Position numbers and translations under genes: made by a program. From assembly GCA_018712645.1 (NCBI GenBank), contig DVGO01000020.1, positions 1 to 37,980 of the forward strand: a stretch of DNA of 37,980 nt, written 5' to 3'. The stretch's first letter is position 1; each line of letters starts with the position of its first letter. Source of the stretch: Candidatus Faecousia faecavium (GTDB lineage: Bacteria > Bacillota > Clostridia > Oscillospirales > Oscillospiraceae). A model generated the notes under the pieces. The model was not told where the DNA came from. It saw only the letters and a list, made by a program, of their open reading frames with translations, and did not search any database. Positions 1 through 7,600 of the stretch are shown piece by piece.

Positions 1-639
1 GGCCATGTGATGTACCAGCAGCGGTATCAGAACAAGAACCGCAAGCAGGACTGTTACATCTGCGGCAGCTACAAGAAGCGCACCCGCGACTGTACGGCGC
101 ACTTTATCCGCACCGACCTGTTGACCGCCGGTGTCCTCTCCAATCTCCGGCAAGTGACGGAGTATGCCGCCAAGCATGAGAGCCGCTTTGTGAAGCTGCT
201 TATCCAGCAGAACGAGATCGGCGGCAAGAGAAAGACCGCCGCAACCACCAGGCAGCTTGAACAGGCGCAGGAGCGCATTGCCGAAGTGAGCCGCATTATT
301 AAGCGGCTGTATGAGGACAATGTGAACGGCAAAATCAGTGACGAGCGTTTCATGGAACTGTCAGCAGACTATGAGCAGGAACAGCGGGAACTGAAAGACC
401 GCGCCGCCGCTTTGCAGGAGGAACTTTCCAAGTCGCAGGCCGCCACCGTCAATGCGGAAAAGTTTATGGGTATCGTCCGAAAGCACCTTGCCTTTGAGGA
501 ATTGACCCCCACCCTCTTGCGGGAGATGATTGAGAAAATCGTCGTGCATGAGTGCAGCTATGACGAGAACGGCATCCGCAGGCAGGACATTGAGATTTAT
601 TACAGCTTTGTCGGCAAGATTGACTTGCCCGAAGCCTAA
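1..639 (+). CDS. Large serine recombinase, C-terminal part (cut by the window edge)
   Basis: The frame is open from base 1, so the gene begins upstream of the window and the catalytic resolvase domain is not visible. What is seen is the end of the recombinase domain, a zinc-ribbon-like CYICGSY stretch with a second cysteine soon after, a long charged coiled-coil segment (about residues 75-150 of the visible part), and a C-terminal domain of the DUF4368 type ending in IEIYYSFVGKIDLPE. Such proteins cut and rejoin DNA through a serine-phosphate link to integrate or excise mobile elements, with the coiled coil helping to set direction. It lies at the element's right end, about 85 bp from the junction with the broken kinase gene. 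Family assignment is firm; the kind of element (conjugative or transposon) is not known. Confidence 0.88.
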   Translation, partial: GHVMYQQRYQNKNRKQDCYICGSYKKRTRDCTAHFIRTDLLTAGVLSNLRQVTEYAAKHESRFVKLLIQQNEIGGKRKTAATTRQLEQAQERIAEVSRIIKRLYEDNVNGKISDERFMELSADYEQEQRELKDRAAALQEELSKSQAATVNAEKFMGIVRKHLAFEELTPTLLREMIEKIVVHECSYDENGIRRQDIEIYYSFVGKIDLPEA

Positions 640-2133
640 CGCCCGACCTATCCGACACAATGGCCAAGTGCCGGATAGGAACGGCAAAATTTTTTGCACT
701 TCTATTACTTCTTTATCGCACATCAGTAAATGCTCCGGGATTCCATCCCCATTATCCGCAACACGCAGGATTACCCCTGTTTCACCGGGTTCCACCGCCA
801 CCCAGATTCTGGTGCCCAGACGGTTATGCTTCAGGGAGTTTGCCAGGATGTTATCCAGCGCCCGGCGCATCTGAAACCCATCCAGAAGATAATACATTGG
901 CTGCTCCGGGATATCCACTTCCAGAGAAAATCCTGCCAGATCAATTTCGTTGAACTTATCCGCCAGATACTCCCGGAGAAATTCGCACAAATCCGTCTTT
1001 TTCGTTGTGAGGCGGAAATCCGGATGCTGGGTTTTGCTGTATTCGTGAAAGCTGTTAATCAGCTCCGTCAGCACGTCTGCCTTGTTTCCAATGGTCTGCA
1101 AATACTGGGGCAGCTCCTCCTGGGGAACCTTACCGTCACGAATGGCATTGGCATAGCCGGAAATAACGGTTATAGGCGTTTTTAAATCGTGGGAAATGTC
1201 CGTCAGCATGGTAATCCGCTGCTGCTGCAGTCTGTGTGCCTGTTCTTCACTTTGGGCAAGTTTGTTTGCCATCTCGTCGAAACTCTCTCCCAAACGCACC
1301 AATTCTTTGGGGCCGCCGCAGTCTCCGGCCGAAACTCGTTCTCCCGCACCCAGACGGGAAATCGCCGTATTCAATCGGGCCAGGGGGAGACGAAAATGGC
1401 GATTGAGCAAGGAGACAAAAATCAATGTGGCGCCAAAATAGATGGGAATAACCAAAAGCCACAATCTGCCCGCCTGCTGCAGCACCTGTTGATAATAGGC
1501 ATCAGAATATTGGGGAAGAAGCAGCAGCACTGTGGCCGCGCTGCCCTTCGGTTCCTCCAGCGTCCAGCGTGCCAGGTGATAGTCGTCTGACCAAGAGCCT
1601 GACAAATACCCAATCTGCCGGGGTGTATACTCTTTTACCCCAGGCAGCAGACTTCCTTCCAACACACGGTTATGTTCATCCAGCAGGGCAACTTTCGTTT
1701 CCAGGAAGCCTTCTTCTGTCCAGATATCCTGGGTAAGCAATAGCCGCCGCTCTCCTTCTTCCGTTTGAAAAGACAGCGACCCAACCGTAGAATCCGGATC
1801 GAAGTACTCCGGAACACAGCGCAGATCCTGTAAGCTTTCCATCTGGGGGATCAAAGGCGAAGAGGAATAAATGGTCTTTCCTGCCTGATCCAAAACCGCA
1901 AACTCTCCGTTTCTTCCTAAAAAATAAGCCGCATCCACCACCTGGTATCTGCCCTGTTGAAATGCCTGGGTGTTCAGCATTCCCACAACATCCGGGCTGC
2001 GCAGCAAATTGCTCAGATACAAAGTCCAGGCACAAAAAGCGCCCACACCCAGCAGAAATAGCATAGCGGTAAAAGCCAGGTAATATTTCGACAGCAAGGT
2101 AATGATGCTTTTTCCTTGTTTATGTTTTTTCAA
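361..2133 (-). CDS. Sensor histidine kinase truncated by a mobile-element insertion
   Basis: Membrane sensor kinase: first transmembrane helix at about residues 15-38, extracytoplasmic sensor region to about 222, second helix at about 223-243, HAMP linker, then the phospho-accepting His315 in SHDLKTP and the start of the ATPase domain with the N box (NILANSLKHN, about 428-437) and the G1 box (DNGDGIP, 460-466). From about residue 471 (base 721) the frame runs into antisense of the recombinase gene for some 119 codons, so the F and G2 boxes are missing. The product should not bind ATP normally and is best regarded as inactive while the element is present. It overlaps the upstream response regulator gene by 14 bp, the usual two-component operon arrangement. 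The missing 3' part is expected on the far side of the element. Confidence 0.85.
   Translation of the reverse strand: MKKHKQGKSIITLLSKYYLAFTAMLFLLGVGAFCAWTLYLSNLLRSPDVVGMLNTQAFQQGRYQVVDAAYFLGRNGEFAVLDQAGKTIYSSSPLIPQMESLQDLRCVPEYFDPDSTVGSLSFQTEEGERRLLLTQDIWTEEGFLETKVALLDEHNRVLEGSLLPGVKEYTPRQIGYLSGSWSDDYHLARWTLEEPKGSAATVLLLLPQYSDAYYQQVLQQAGRLWLLVIPIYFGATLIFVSLLNRHFRLPLARLNTAISRLGAGERVSAGDCGGPKELVRLGESFDEMANKLAQSEEQAHRLQQQRITMLTDISHDLKTPITVISGYANAIRDGKVPQEELPQYLQTIGNKADVLTELINSFHEYSKTQHPDFRLTTKKTDLCEFLREYLADKFNEIDLAGFSLEVDIPEQPMYYLLDGFQMRRALDNILANSLKHNRLGTRIWVAVEPGETGVILRVADNGDGIPEHLLMCDKEVIEVQKILPFLSGTWPLCRIGRALGFGQVNLADKAVINLNVLPADAVLVIAALMHDDFLNHLPQEGGGQFLKGKVLSDDTHKLFRIDGGGLRLGKFLLQSGGAVFQFPLFLLIVC
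647..679. repeat. Symmetrical inverted repeat near the element end
   Basis: CCTATCCG (647-654) and CGGATAGG (672-679) form a perfect 8-bp inverted repeat. Inside it CAC (56-58 of the 600s) faces GTG (668-670) and the centre is the palindrome TGGCCA (661-666). It lies 8 bp after the recombinase stop. It may be the gene's transcription terminator, although the T-run at about 690-696 is rather far away, or a recombinase-binding site close to the attachment site. Confidence 0.5.
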
Positions 2134-2797
2134 AGCGATACCCCAATCCTCGGATGGTCACAAGTCTTGCAGGTTTGCGGGGATTGTCCTCAATCTTATC
2201 CCGCAATTTGGAAATGTGAACCATAATGGTATTCTCGTCACTTTCAAAATACTCTCCATTGATGGCTTCGCTCAGCTGCACCTTTGTAAAAATCCGTCCC
2301 GGAGAGCGCATGAACACAGACAAAAGCTTATATTCCGTTGGCGTCAATGAAAGCAGCGTCCCATCCTTGGTAACCGTACAGGTCTCGGAGTTGAGGGTCA
2401 GGCCATTGAGGTTTATGACTGGTGATACCGTCTGTTGGCCCCGGCGCAGGTGCGCCTTGACTCTGGCAACCACCTCCAGGGCATTGAAAGGCTTGGCGAT
2501 ATAATCATCCGCCCCCAGGTTCAGACCCAGAATTTTGTCTGCGTCCTGACTCCGGGCAGACAGGATCAAAATCGGCACCTGGCTGTATTGGCGCAGAGCC
2601 TGGGTAACGGCAAAGCCGTCCATATTGGGCATCATCACATCCAGAAGGATCAGATCCGGCATTTTCTGCTGCGCCATGCGCAGCGCCTGATCTCCATCCT
2701 GTGCCTGCACTACCTCAAACCCTTCACTTTCCAGGTAGAGTTTCAGGATGTTGCGGATATCTGCCTCATCCTCCGCAATCAAGATTCTCTGTTTCAT
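2120..2797 (-). CDS. OmpR/PhoB-family response regulator
   Basis: DNA-binding partner of the adjacent kinase. Receiver domain at residues 1-120 with acidic residues E9/D10, phospho-acceptor Asp53 in LLDVMMP, and a conserved lysine in IAKPF; winged-helix DNA-binding domain at about 130-225 ending in TIRGLGYRFE. I take the ATG at 2797 as start. A longer frame to 2842 exists, but the upstream ATG would lie right at the predicted transcription start just after a TATAAT box (2845-2850), and the receiver domain begins naturally at MKQRILIAEDE. With the kinase broken, this regulator would depend on other phosphate donors or stay unphosphorylated. Confidence 0.93.
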   Translation of the reverse strand: MKQRILIAEDEADIRNILKLYLESEGFEVVQAQDGDQALRMAQQKMPDLILLDVMMPNMDGFAVTQALRQYSQVPILILSARSQDADKILGLNLGADDYIAKPFNALEVVARVKAHLRRGQQTVSPVINLNGLTLNSETCTVTKDGTLLSLTPTEYKLLSVFMRSPGRIFTKVQLSEAINGEYFESDENTIMVHISKLRDKIEDNPRKPARLVTIRGLGYRFEKT

Positions 2798-2844
2798 CTG
2801 CTCATCATTCCATTTCGGTAAATTTCGGAAGGCGATATGCAATT

Positions 2845-2850
2845 ATTATA
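2845..2850 (-). promoter_or_regulatory. -10 box of the two-component operon
   Basis: On the minus strand the sequence reads GATATAATAATTGC, a perfect TATAAT hexamer about 48 bp before the chosen regulator start. The best -35 candidate is TTGCGC, 16 bp upstream and only half matching. A weak -35 often means that an activator is needed, which would suit autoregulation by the response regulator, but that is inference. Confidence 0.5.
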
Positions 2851-2904
2851 TCATTTTTATACATCAGCGCAAGACATTTTCTGTGAACATTTCCACCAAT
2901 CAAT

Positions 2905-2937
2905 AGAAAAAACCGGGAATCCCGCAGGATTCCCGGT
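2905..2937 (-). terminator. Rho-independent terminator of the NifU-like/GGGtGRT operon
   Basis: On the minus strand an ACCGGGAATCC / GGATTCCCGGT stem with a 3-4 nt loop is followed directly by a run of six T. It lies 24 bp after the GGGtGRT stop codon. Confidence 0.92.
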
Positions 2938-2960
2938 CTTTTGTTGGGTATTGGGAAAAA

Positions 2961-3962
2961 TTAGCCCTTCAGAGCCTCTTCCACAGCAACAGCCACGGAA
3001 ACGGTCATACCGACCATGGGGTTGTTGCCAGCGCCCAGGAAGCCCATCATTTCCACGTGGGCGGGGACGGAGGAAGAACCAGCGAACTGAGCATCGCTGT
3101 GCATACGGCCCATGGTGTCGGTCATGCCGTAGGAAGCAGGGCCAGCTGCCATGTTGTCCGGATGCAGGGTACGGCCGGTGCCGCCGCCGGAAGCAACGGA
3201 GAAGTACTTCTTGCCCTGCTCGATGCACTCTTTCTTGTAGGTGCCGGCAACAGGATGCTGGAAGCGGGTGGGGTTAGTGGAGTTACCGGTGATGGAAACG
3301 TCCACGCCTTCCTTGTGCATGATGGCAACGCCCTCGCGGACATCGTCAGCACCGTAGCAGCGGACAGCAGCCCGCTCGCCGTCGGAGTAAGGAATCTCAC
3401 GGACAACCTTCAGCTCGCCGGTGTAGTAGTCGAACTGGGTCTGCACATAGGTGAAGCCGTTGATCCGGGAGATGATCTGAGCAGCGTCCTTGCCCAGGCC
3501 GTTCAGGATAACCCGCAGGGGTTCCTTACGAGCCTTGTTGGCGCTGCGGGCAATGCCGATAGCGCCTTCTGCGGCAGCGAAGGACTCGTGGCCAGCCAGG
3601 AAGGCGAAGCACTTGGTCTCGTCCCGCAGCAGCATAGCGCCCAGATTGCCGTGGCCCAGGCCAACCTTACGATCCTCAGCAACGGAGCCGGGGATGCAGA
3701 ATGCCTGCAGGCCGATACCGACAGCCTCAGCAGCTTCGGCAGCAGTCTTAACGCCCTTCTTCATAGCGATGGCAGCGCCAACGCAGTATGCCCAAGCCAC
3801 GTCCTCGAAAGCGATGGGCTGAATGCCCTTGACGATTTCGTAGGGATCGAAGCCCTTTGCCTTGCACATCTCACGGCACTCTTCAACGGAGTTCAGGCCA
3901 TACTGAGCCAGGACGCCATTGATCTTGTCGATTTTTCTTTCGTAACCTTCAAACAAAGCCAT
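2961..3962 (-). CDS. GGGtGRT family protein
   Basis: A 333-residue soluble protein recognised by its name-giving GGGTGRT motif at residues 259-265, followed by LHPDNMA; the glycine-rich C-terminus (GFLGAGNNPMVGMT) is also typical. There is no signal peptide or membrane segment. The family is widespread in anaerobic Firmicutes but its biochemical role is not established as far as I know. Its start (ATG at 3962, preceded by GAGGAGG) is only 15 bp after the stop of the NifU-like gene, so the two are co-transcribed and probably act together. The NifU-like partner suggests a link to iron-sulfur chemistry, which is inference. Confidence 0.92.
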   Translation of the reverse strand: MALFEGYERKIDKINGVLAQYGLNSVEECREMCKAKGFDPYEIVKGIQPIAFEDVAWAYCVGAAIAMKKGVKTAAEAAEAVGIGLQAFCIPGSVAEDRKVGLGHGNLGAMLLRDETKCFAFLAGHESFAAAEGAIGIARSANKARKEPLRVILNGLGKDAAQIISRINGFTYVQTQFDYYTGELKVVREIPYSDGERAAVRCYGADDVREGVAIMHKEGVDVSITGNSTNPTRFQHPVAGTYKKECIEQGKKYFSVASGGGTGRTLHPDNMAAGPASYGMTDTMGRMHSDAQFAGSSSVPAHVEMMGFLGAGNNPMVGMTVSVAVAVEEALKG

Positions 3963-3977
3963 TGCTGCGTCCTCCTC

Positions 3978-4670
3978 TTATTCGTGACGGGGGTCGATAT
4001 ACTTAGCAGCGCCTGCGAAACGGCCGTAGGAACCCTTGGCCTTCTCCAGAGCGGTGTTGGCATCGTCGCCCTTCTTGATGAAGTCCATCATCTTGCCCAG
4101 GTTGATGAACTCGTAACCGATGATCAGGTTGTCCTCATCCAGAGCGCAGCGGGTAACGTAGCCCTCTGCCATTTCCAGATAACGGGGGCCCTTAACCTTG
4201 GTGGCAAACATGGTGCCAACCTGGCTGCGCAGGCCCTTGCCCAGGTCTTCCAGAGAAGCGCCCACTGCCAGGCCGCCCTCGGAGAACGCAGACTGGCTGC
4301 GGCCGTAGACGATCTGCAGGAACAGTTCCCGCATAGCGGTGTTGATAGCGTCGCACACCAGGTCGGTGTTCAGCGCTTCCAGAATGGTCTTGCCGATCAG
4401 GATTTCGGAAGCCATAGCAGCGGAATGGGTCATACCGGAGCAGCCCAGGGTCTCCACCAGAGCCTCTTCGATGACGCCTTCCTTCACGTTCAGGGTCAGC
4501 TTGCAGCAGCCCTGCTGAGGAGCGCACCAGCCGATACCATGGGTGAAACCGCTGATGTCCTTAATTTCCTTAGCCTGAACCCATTTGCCCTCTTCAGGAA
4601 TGGGAGCGGGGCCGTGATAGGCGCCCTTGGCCACGGAGCACATATGCTGTACTTCTGCACTATAAATCAT
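3978..4670 (-). CDS. NifU-like iron-sulfur cluster scaffold-type protein, partner of GGGtGRT
   Basis: A 230-residue protein with a GCSGMTHSAAMASE segment (residues 76-89) that resembles the cysteine loop of NifU/IscU scaffolds, plus further cysteines at 11, 49, 55, 56, 106 and 175. Scaffold proteins of this fold assemble and pass on Fe-S clusters; the spacing here differs from classical IscU, so the exact role is open. The start is ATG at 4670, preceded by AAAGGAAA. An in-frame ATG at 4745 is excluded because it lies on the -10 box of the consensus promoter found just upstream. It is the first gene of a two-gene operon with the GGGtGRT gene. Confidence 0.82.
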   Translation of the reverse strand: MIYSAEVQHMCSVAKGAYHGPAPIPEEGKWVQAKEIKDISGFTHGIGWCAPQQGCCKLTLNVKEGVIEEALVETLGCSGMTHSAAMASEILIGKTILEALNTDLVCDAINTAMRELFLQIVYGRSQSAFSEGGLAVGASLEDLGKGLRSQVGTMFATKVKGPRYLEMAEGYVTRCALDEDNLIIGYEFINLGKMMDFIKKGDDANTALEKAKGSYGRFAGAAKYIDPRHE

Positions 4671-4688
4671 GGCAATTTTCCTTTCTTT

Positions 4689-4741
4689 CAAAAGACGTTT
4701 TTTCGCCTTTGGATTTACACAGTGGAAAACCGGGATTTTCC
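4689..4741 (-). promoter_or_regulatory. Two hairpins in the leader of the NifU-like operon
   Basis: The roughly 70-nt leader can fold into two hairpins on the minus strand: GGAAAA / TTTTCC (4741-4736 with 4729-4724) at the very 5' end, and CAAAGGCG / CGTCTTTTG around a six-A loop (4711-4689), ending about 6 nt before the ribosome binding site. No known riboswitch consensus was recognised. They may affect mRNA stability or translation. Confidence 0.4.
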
Positions 4742-4747
4742 GCATAT

Positions 4748-4776
4748 ATTATACCGTCTGTCCGCGGTCTTGTCAA
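4748..4776 (-). promoter_or_regulatory. Perfect-consensus sigma-A promoter of the NifU-like/GGGtGRT operon
   Basis: On the minus strand TTGACA (4776-4771), exactly 17 bp, then TATAAT (4753-4748). Transcription should start near 4741, giving a leader of about 70 nt. Both hexamers match consensus perfectly, which implies strong, largely constitutive expression. Confidence 0.92.
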
Positions 4777-4817
4777 TTCCCAGGAAAGAGAAAATCGGTA
4801 TAAAACGATCTAATCCC

Positions 4818-5468
4818 CTATTCCTGGACGGTTCTGACAAAGGCAGAGCGGTCGCTTGCTTTGAAATAGGCCGAGCCTGCTACCAGAACCTGGGCGCCGT
4901 TTTCCTTGCAGATTCCGCAGCTATGGCTGTCCACACCACCATCGACTTCCAGCAGGCACCCGGGATTGACTGCATCCAGCATGGTGCGCAGCTTCCTCAG
5001 CTTGGGCATCATATCCAGCATGAATTTCTGTCCGCCAAAGCCAGGTTCCACCGTCATCACCAGAATCATATCACACAGTTCCAGATATGGACGGGCCGCT
5101 TCCGCCGGGGTGCCGGGTTTCAGGGAAATGGCAGCTTTGCAGCCCAATTCCCGAATTTTCCGCAGGCAGGCAATGGTATTTTCCTGAGTGTCCGCCTCGA
5201 TATGAATGGTCAGCCAATCTGCGCCGGCCTGAACAAACTGCTCGGCATATCGGATAGGCCGGTCAATCATCAGATGTACATCCAACGGCAGGGTGGTTAC
5301 CGGACGAATCGCCTTCACCACCGGGATGCCAATGGTTATATTCGGCACAAAATTACCGTCCATAACATCCACATGTACCCAATCTGCCCCATTTTGCGCA
5401 ATATTTCGGATGTCTCGTTCCAGGTTGGCAAAGTCCGCGGACAAGATGGATGGTGCAATTTTTGCCAT
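4818..5468 (-). CDS. rpe: Ribulose-phosphate 3-epimerase
   Basis: Cytosolic TIM-barrel enzyme that interconverts ribulose 5-phosphate and xylulose 5-phosphate in the pentose phosphate pathway. The full family pattern is present in 216 residues: APSILSADF at the N-terminus, the metal-binding and catalytic HVDVMDGNFVPN loop, PLDVHLMI, the VEPGFGGQKF phosphate loop and LEVDGGV near the C-terminus. Length matches the family. The gene lies upstream of the NifU-like operon on the same strand, but that operon has its own strong promoter, so the link is probably only positional. Upstream it is divergent from the DUF1540 gene. Confidence 0.96.
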   Translation of the reverse strand: MAKIAPSILSADFANLERDIRNIAQNGADWVHVDVMDGNFVPNITIGIPVVKAIRPVTTLPLDVHLMIDRPIRYAEQFVQAGADWLTIHIEADTQENTIACLRKIRELGCKAAISLKPGTPAEAARPYLELCDMILVMTVEPGFGGQKFMLDMMPKLRKLRTMLDAVNPGCLLEVDGGVDSHSCGICKENGAQVLVAGSAYFKASDRSAFVRTVQE

Positions 5469-5625
5469 ATGCGGTATCTCCTTTTCTTCTGCAAGGCAGG
5501 GTCTGTATTTACTGTTACAATATCACAAGCGGTGTTAGAATGCAATATTTGGAATTTATTTCCTGAATACTTTTCCGAACCCATGCCATACTATTGCCGT
5601 AATCAAACAAAAGGAGGAAACAACT

Positions 5626-5790
5626 ATGAACTGTCATGCCAACAAGTGCATCGAGTGCACCGTACAGCAGTGTGCTTACCACTGCGAGAACGAGAACTAC
5701 TGCTCCCTGGATCGCATCCTGGTGGGTACTCACGAAACCAATCCTACCATGGATCAGTGCACGGACTGCAAGTCCTTCCGCAAAAAGTAA
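5626..5790 (+). CDS. DUF1540 cysteine-rich miniprotein
   Basis: A 54-residue protein preceded by a strong AAAGGAGGAAA ribosome binding site. It has eight cysteines (positions 3, 8, 11, 16, 20, 26, 45, 48) in the DUF1540 layout: CxECTVQQCAYHC, then C-x-LDRILVG, then TxxxxQCTDCKSF. The arrangement suggests a small metal-binding (zinc or Fe-S) protein, but no function is established. It forms its own transcription unit, with a clear terminator 10 bp after the stop and a divergent rpe upstream. Confidence 0.88.
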   Translation: MNCHANKCIECTVQQCAYHCENENYCSLDRILVGTHETNPTMDQCTDCKSFRKK

Positions 5791-5799
5791 GTTTTTTTC

Positions 5800-5828
5800 C
5801 GCGGCAGCCTCCCGCTGCCGCGATTTTT
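5800..5828 (+). terminator. Terminator of the DUF1540 gene
   Basis: CGCGGCAGC (5800-5808), loop CTCCC, GCTGCCGCG (5814-5822), followed by ATTTTTC. Strong nine-pair GC-rich stem right after the stop codon. Confidence 0.92.
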
Positions 5829-5954
5829 CTTGACGAATCCAGAAGATGCCAGTATGATATTGTCACAATTTATAGTTCGTTTCCCCAGGATACATATTTT
5901 CTTCATATTTTTCCGCTATGCTGGGCGAAGAAACGGTAAGGAGGATTTATATAT

Positions 5955-7421
5955 ATGGAGTCATTTGAAAATCAGAATTATCCCAATCCGGAAACACCGC
6001 CGCAGCCGCCGACGGATTCTGCAGCCGCGCAGCAAAATCCCCAGAGTACAACCGGCGCCACTGCCGGTGCTCCCGGCAAAAGCTCCCCTTATGCGGATTC
6101 TCCTTTTGAAGTGAATCCCCAGCGGGGCGCTCCGGAATATACCTATCAGCCTCAAACTGCTCCCAAGCCTAAGAAACCCCGCAAGCCCCTGGGCAAACGG
6201 ATTCTGGCCTGTGTTTTGGTTGTGGCACTGGTGGCAGGCGGCTGCCTCATTACCGCCTACACCATGAATGAATATTGGGAAGAGCGCAGCGAGGCCGCCA
6301 TTGACCGATTGACAGAAAAAATCGACTCTCTGGAAAAGCAGATTGAGCAGGCGGCTCCCTTCAGCGACGGTTCTGGCCATGCCCTGCCGGATACCGGCGA
6401 CGTGCTGACCCCCAGCCAGCTCTACGCCTGGAATGTCAACAGCGTGGTAGCCATTTCCAGCACCGTTCAGGCCAGCGGAATGTATGGTCCGGCAGAGGCT
6501 TCCTCCTCCGGTTCCGGCTTTATTCTGTCCGAGGACGGTTATGTGGTCACCAACTACCATGTGATTCAGGATGCAGTTAACATCGACGTTGTGATGTACG
6601 ATGGGACGGAATATGCCGCAGAAGTGGTAGGTTTCGATTCTACCAATGATCTGGCCGTGCTGAAAATCGAAGCAGAAGATCTGCCCGCCGCCGCTTTGGG
6701 CAGCAGCAGCGACCTGGTGATTGGCGATATGGTGGTTGCCATCGGCAATCCCCTGGGCGAATTGGCCGCCACCCAGACCGTGGGTTATGTCAGCGGCATC
6801 AACCGGGAAGTGGCTACCGACAGCACCATTATCAATATGATTCAAACCGATGCTGCCATCAACCCCGGCAATTCCGGCGGCCCTCTGTTTAACATGCGCG
6901 GAGAGGTCATCGGCATCACCACTGCCAAGTACTCCGGCACCACTGGTTCCGGTGCTTCCATTGAAGGCATTGGATTTGCCATTCCCATCGATGATGTACT
7001 TCCCATTATCAACGATCTGGTGGAGCATGGATATGTCACCGGCGGTTATCTGGGTGTAACGGTACAGAATACCGACGCTGACTCCGCTGCCATGTTTGGT
7101 CTGCCCACCGGCGCTTATGTTCTGGAAGTAACAGAAGGCGGCAGCGCCGACAGGGCCGGAATCCAGCCGAAAGATATTATTACGGATTTGGGCGGGCACA
7201 AAGTCTCCAATATTACGGAGCTTACCCGGGCCCTGCGCAACTTCAAGGGCGGCGACAGTACCACCGTCACCGTGATCCGCAGCGGTAAGGAAATCACCAT
7301 GGACATTACCCTGGATGAAAAGCCTCAAGAACTTCCTGCCCCCGCTGCCCAGGAGACGGAACCCGCCATGCCCAGTGAAGGCAGCTATGAAGACTGGTTT
7401 AACTGGTTCTTCGGGGGCTAA
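5955..7421 (+). CDS. HtrA/DegP-type membrane-anchored serine protease with PDZ domain
   Basis: Envelope quality-control protease of family S1C. Layout: a long proline-, glutamine- and alanine-rich cytoplasmic N-terminus (residues 1-80), one transmembrane helix (about 82-104), a short coiled coil (about 112-133), the trypsin-like domain with catalytic His202 (TNYHVI), Asp232 (STNDLAVLKI) and Ser307 (NPGNSGGPLFN), and one PDZ domain (about 365-455). The C-terminal tail is acidic and aromatic (YEDWFNWFFGG). The start is backed by AAGGAGG 8-10 bp upstream. The topology puts the protease outside the membrane, as in Bacillus HtrA. It stands alone with a terminator behind it; the Spo0A-like gene that follows has its own promoter candidate. 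Confidence 0.96.
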   Translation: MESFENQNYPNPETPPQPPTDSAAAQQNPQSTTGATAGAPGKSSPYADSPFEVNPQRGAPEYTYQPQTAPKPKKPRKPLGKRILACVLVVALVAGGCLITAYTMNEYWEERSEAAIDRLTEKIDSLEKQIEQAAPFSDGSGHALPDTGDVLTPSQLYAWNVNSVVAISSTVQASGMYGPAEASSSGSGFILSEDGYVVTNYHVIQDAVNIDVVMYDGTEYAAEVVGFDSTNDLAVLKIEAEDLPAAALGSSSDLVIGDMVVAIGNPLGELAATQTVGYVSGINREVATDSTIINMIQTDAAINPGNSGGPLFNMRGEVIGITTAKYSGTTGSGASIEGIGFAIPIDDVLPIINDLVEHGYVTGGYLGVTVQNTDADSAAMFGLPTGAYVLEVTEGGSADRAGIQPKDIITDLGGHKVSNITELTRALRNFKGGDSTTVTVIRSGKEITMDITLDEKPQELPAPAAQETEPAMPSEGSYEDWFNWFFGG

Positions 7422-7475
7422 GCCCTGCGTCTGTATCTTCCCCATTTCATGATTCCCCTTTTTCCGTGTGCATTT

Positions 7476-7507
7476 GAGGCGTGCCCCATGGACGGCACGC
7501 CTCTTTT
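7476..7507 (+). terminator. Terminator of the HtrA gene
   Basis: GAGGCGTGCC (7476-7485) and GGCACGCCTC (7494-7503) form a perfect ten-pair stem with an 8-nt loop, followed by TTTTG. It lies 55 bp after the stop. Confidence 0.9.
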
Positions 7508-7541
7508 GTCCGCCAAAATCAAAAGCCTGTGCGTCAGCGAA

Positions 7542-7570
7542 TTGAATTTTCCCTTTTCCTGTGATATGGT
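7542..7570 (+). promoter_or_regulatory. Candidate promoter of the Spo0A-like gene
   Basis: TTGAAT (7542-7547), 17 bp, TATGGT (7565-7570). Both boxes are partial matches to the sigma-A consensus with ideal spacing, about 30 bp ahead of the start codon. Confidence 0.5.
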
Positions 7571-7600
7571 ATACCCATCCGTACAGAAAGGAGAATGGGA

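Larger units (their letters stand above)
1..725 (+). mobile_element. Right end of an integrated serine-recombinase mobile element
   Basis: The stretch holds the 3' part of a large serine recombinase gene and about 85 bp of non-coding DNA, and ends where the coding sense of a histidine kinase gene (minus strand) resumes. The boundary is placed at about 720-727 because the kinase protein reads normally up to DNGDGIPEHLL and then turns into antisense of the element. Serine recombinases of integrative and conjugative elements and Tn4451-like transposons often sit at the very end of their element, which fits. The other end is outside the window, so size and cargo are unknown. The exact crossover dinucleotide cannot be fixed from one junction. 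Confidence 0.75.

Noticed and set aside
4671..4741. Possible riboswitch in the NifU-like leader
   Set aside because: Only about 70 nt with two simple hairpins and no terminator; no conserved aptamer block recognised, so only hairpins are reported.
3057..5939. A 960-codon open frame on the plus strand
   Set aside because: It is antisense to GGGtGRT, the NifU-like gene and rpe, which have clear family motifs, ribosome binding sites and a promoter; the frame stays open because of the codon bias of those genes.
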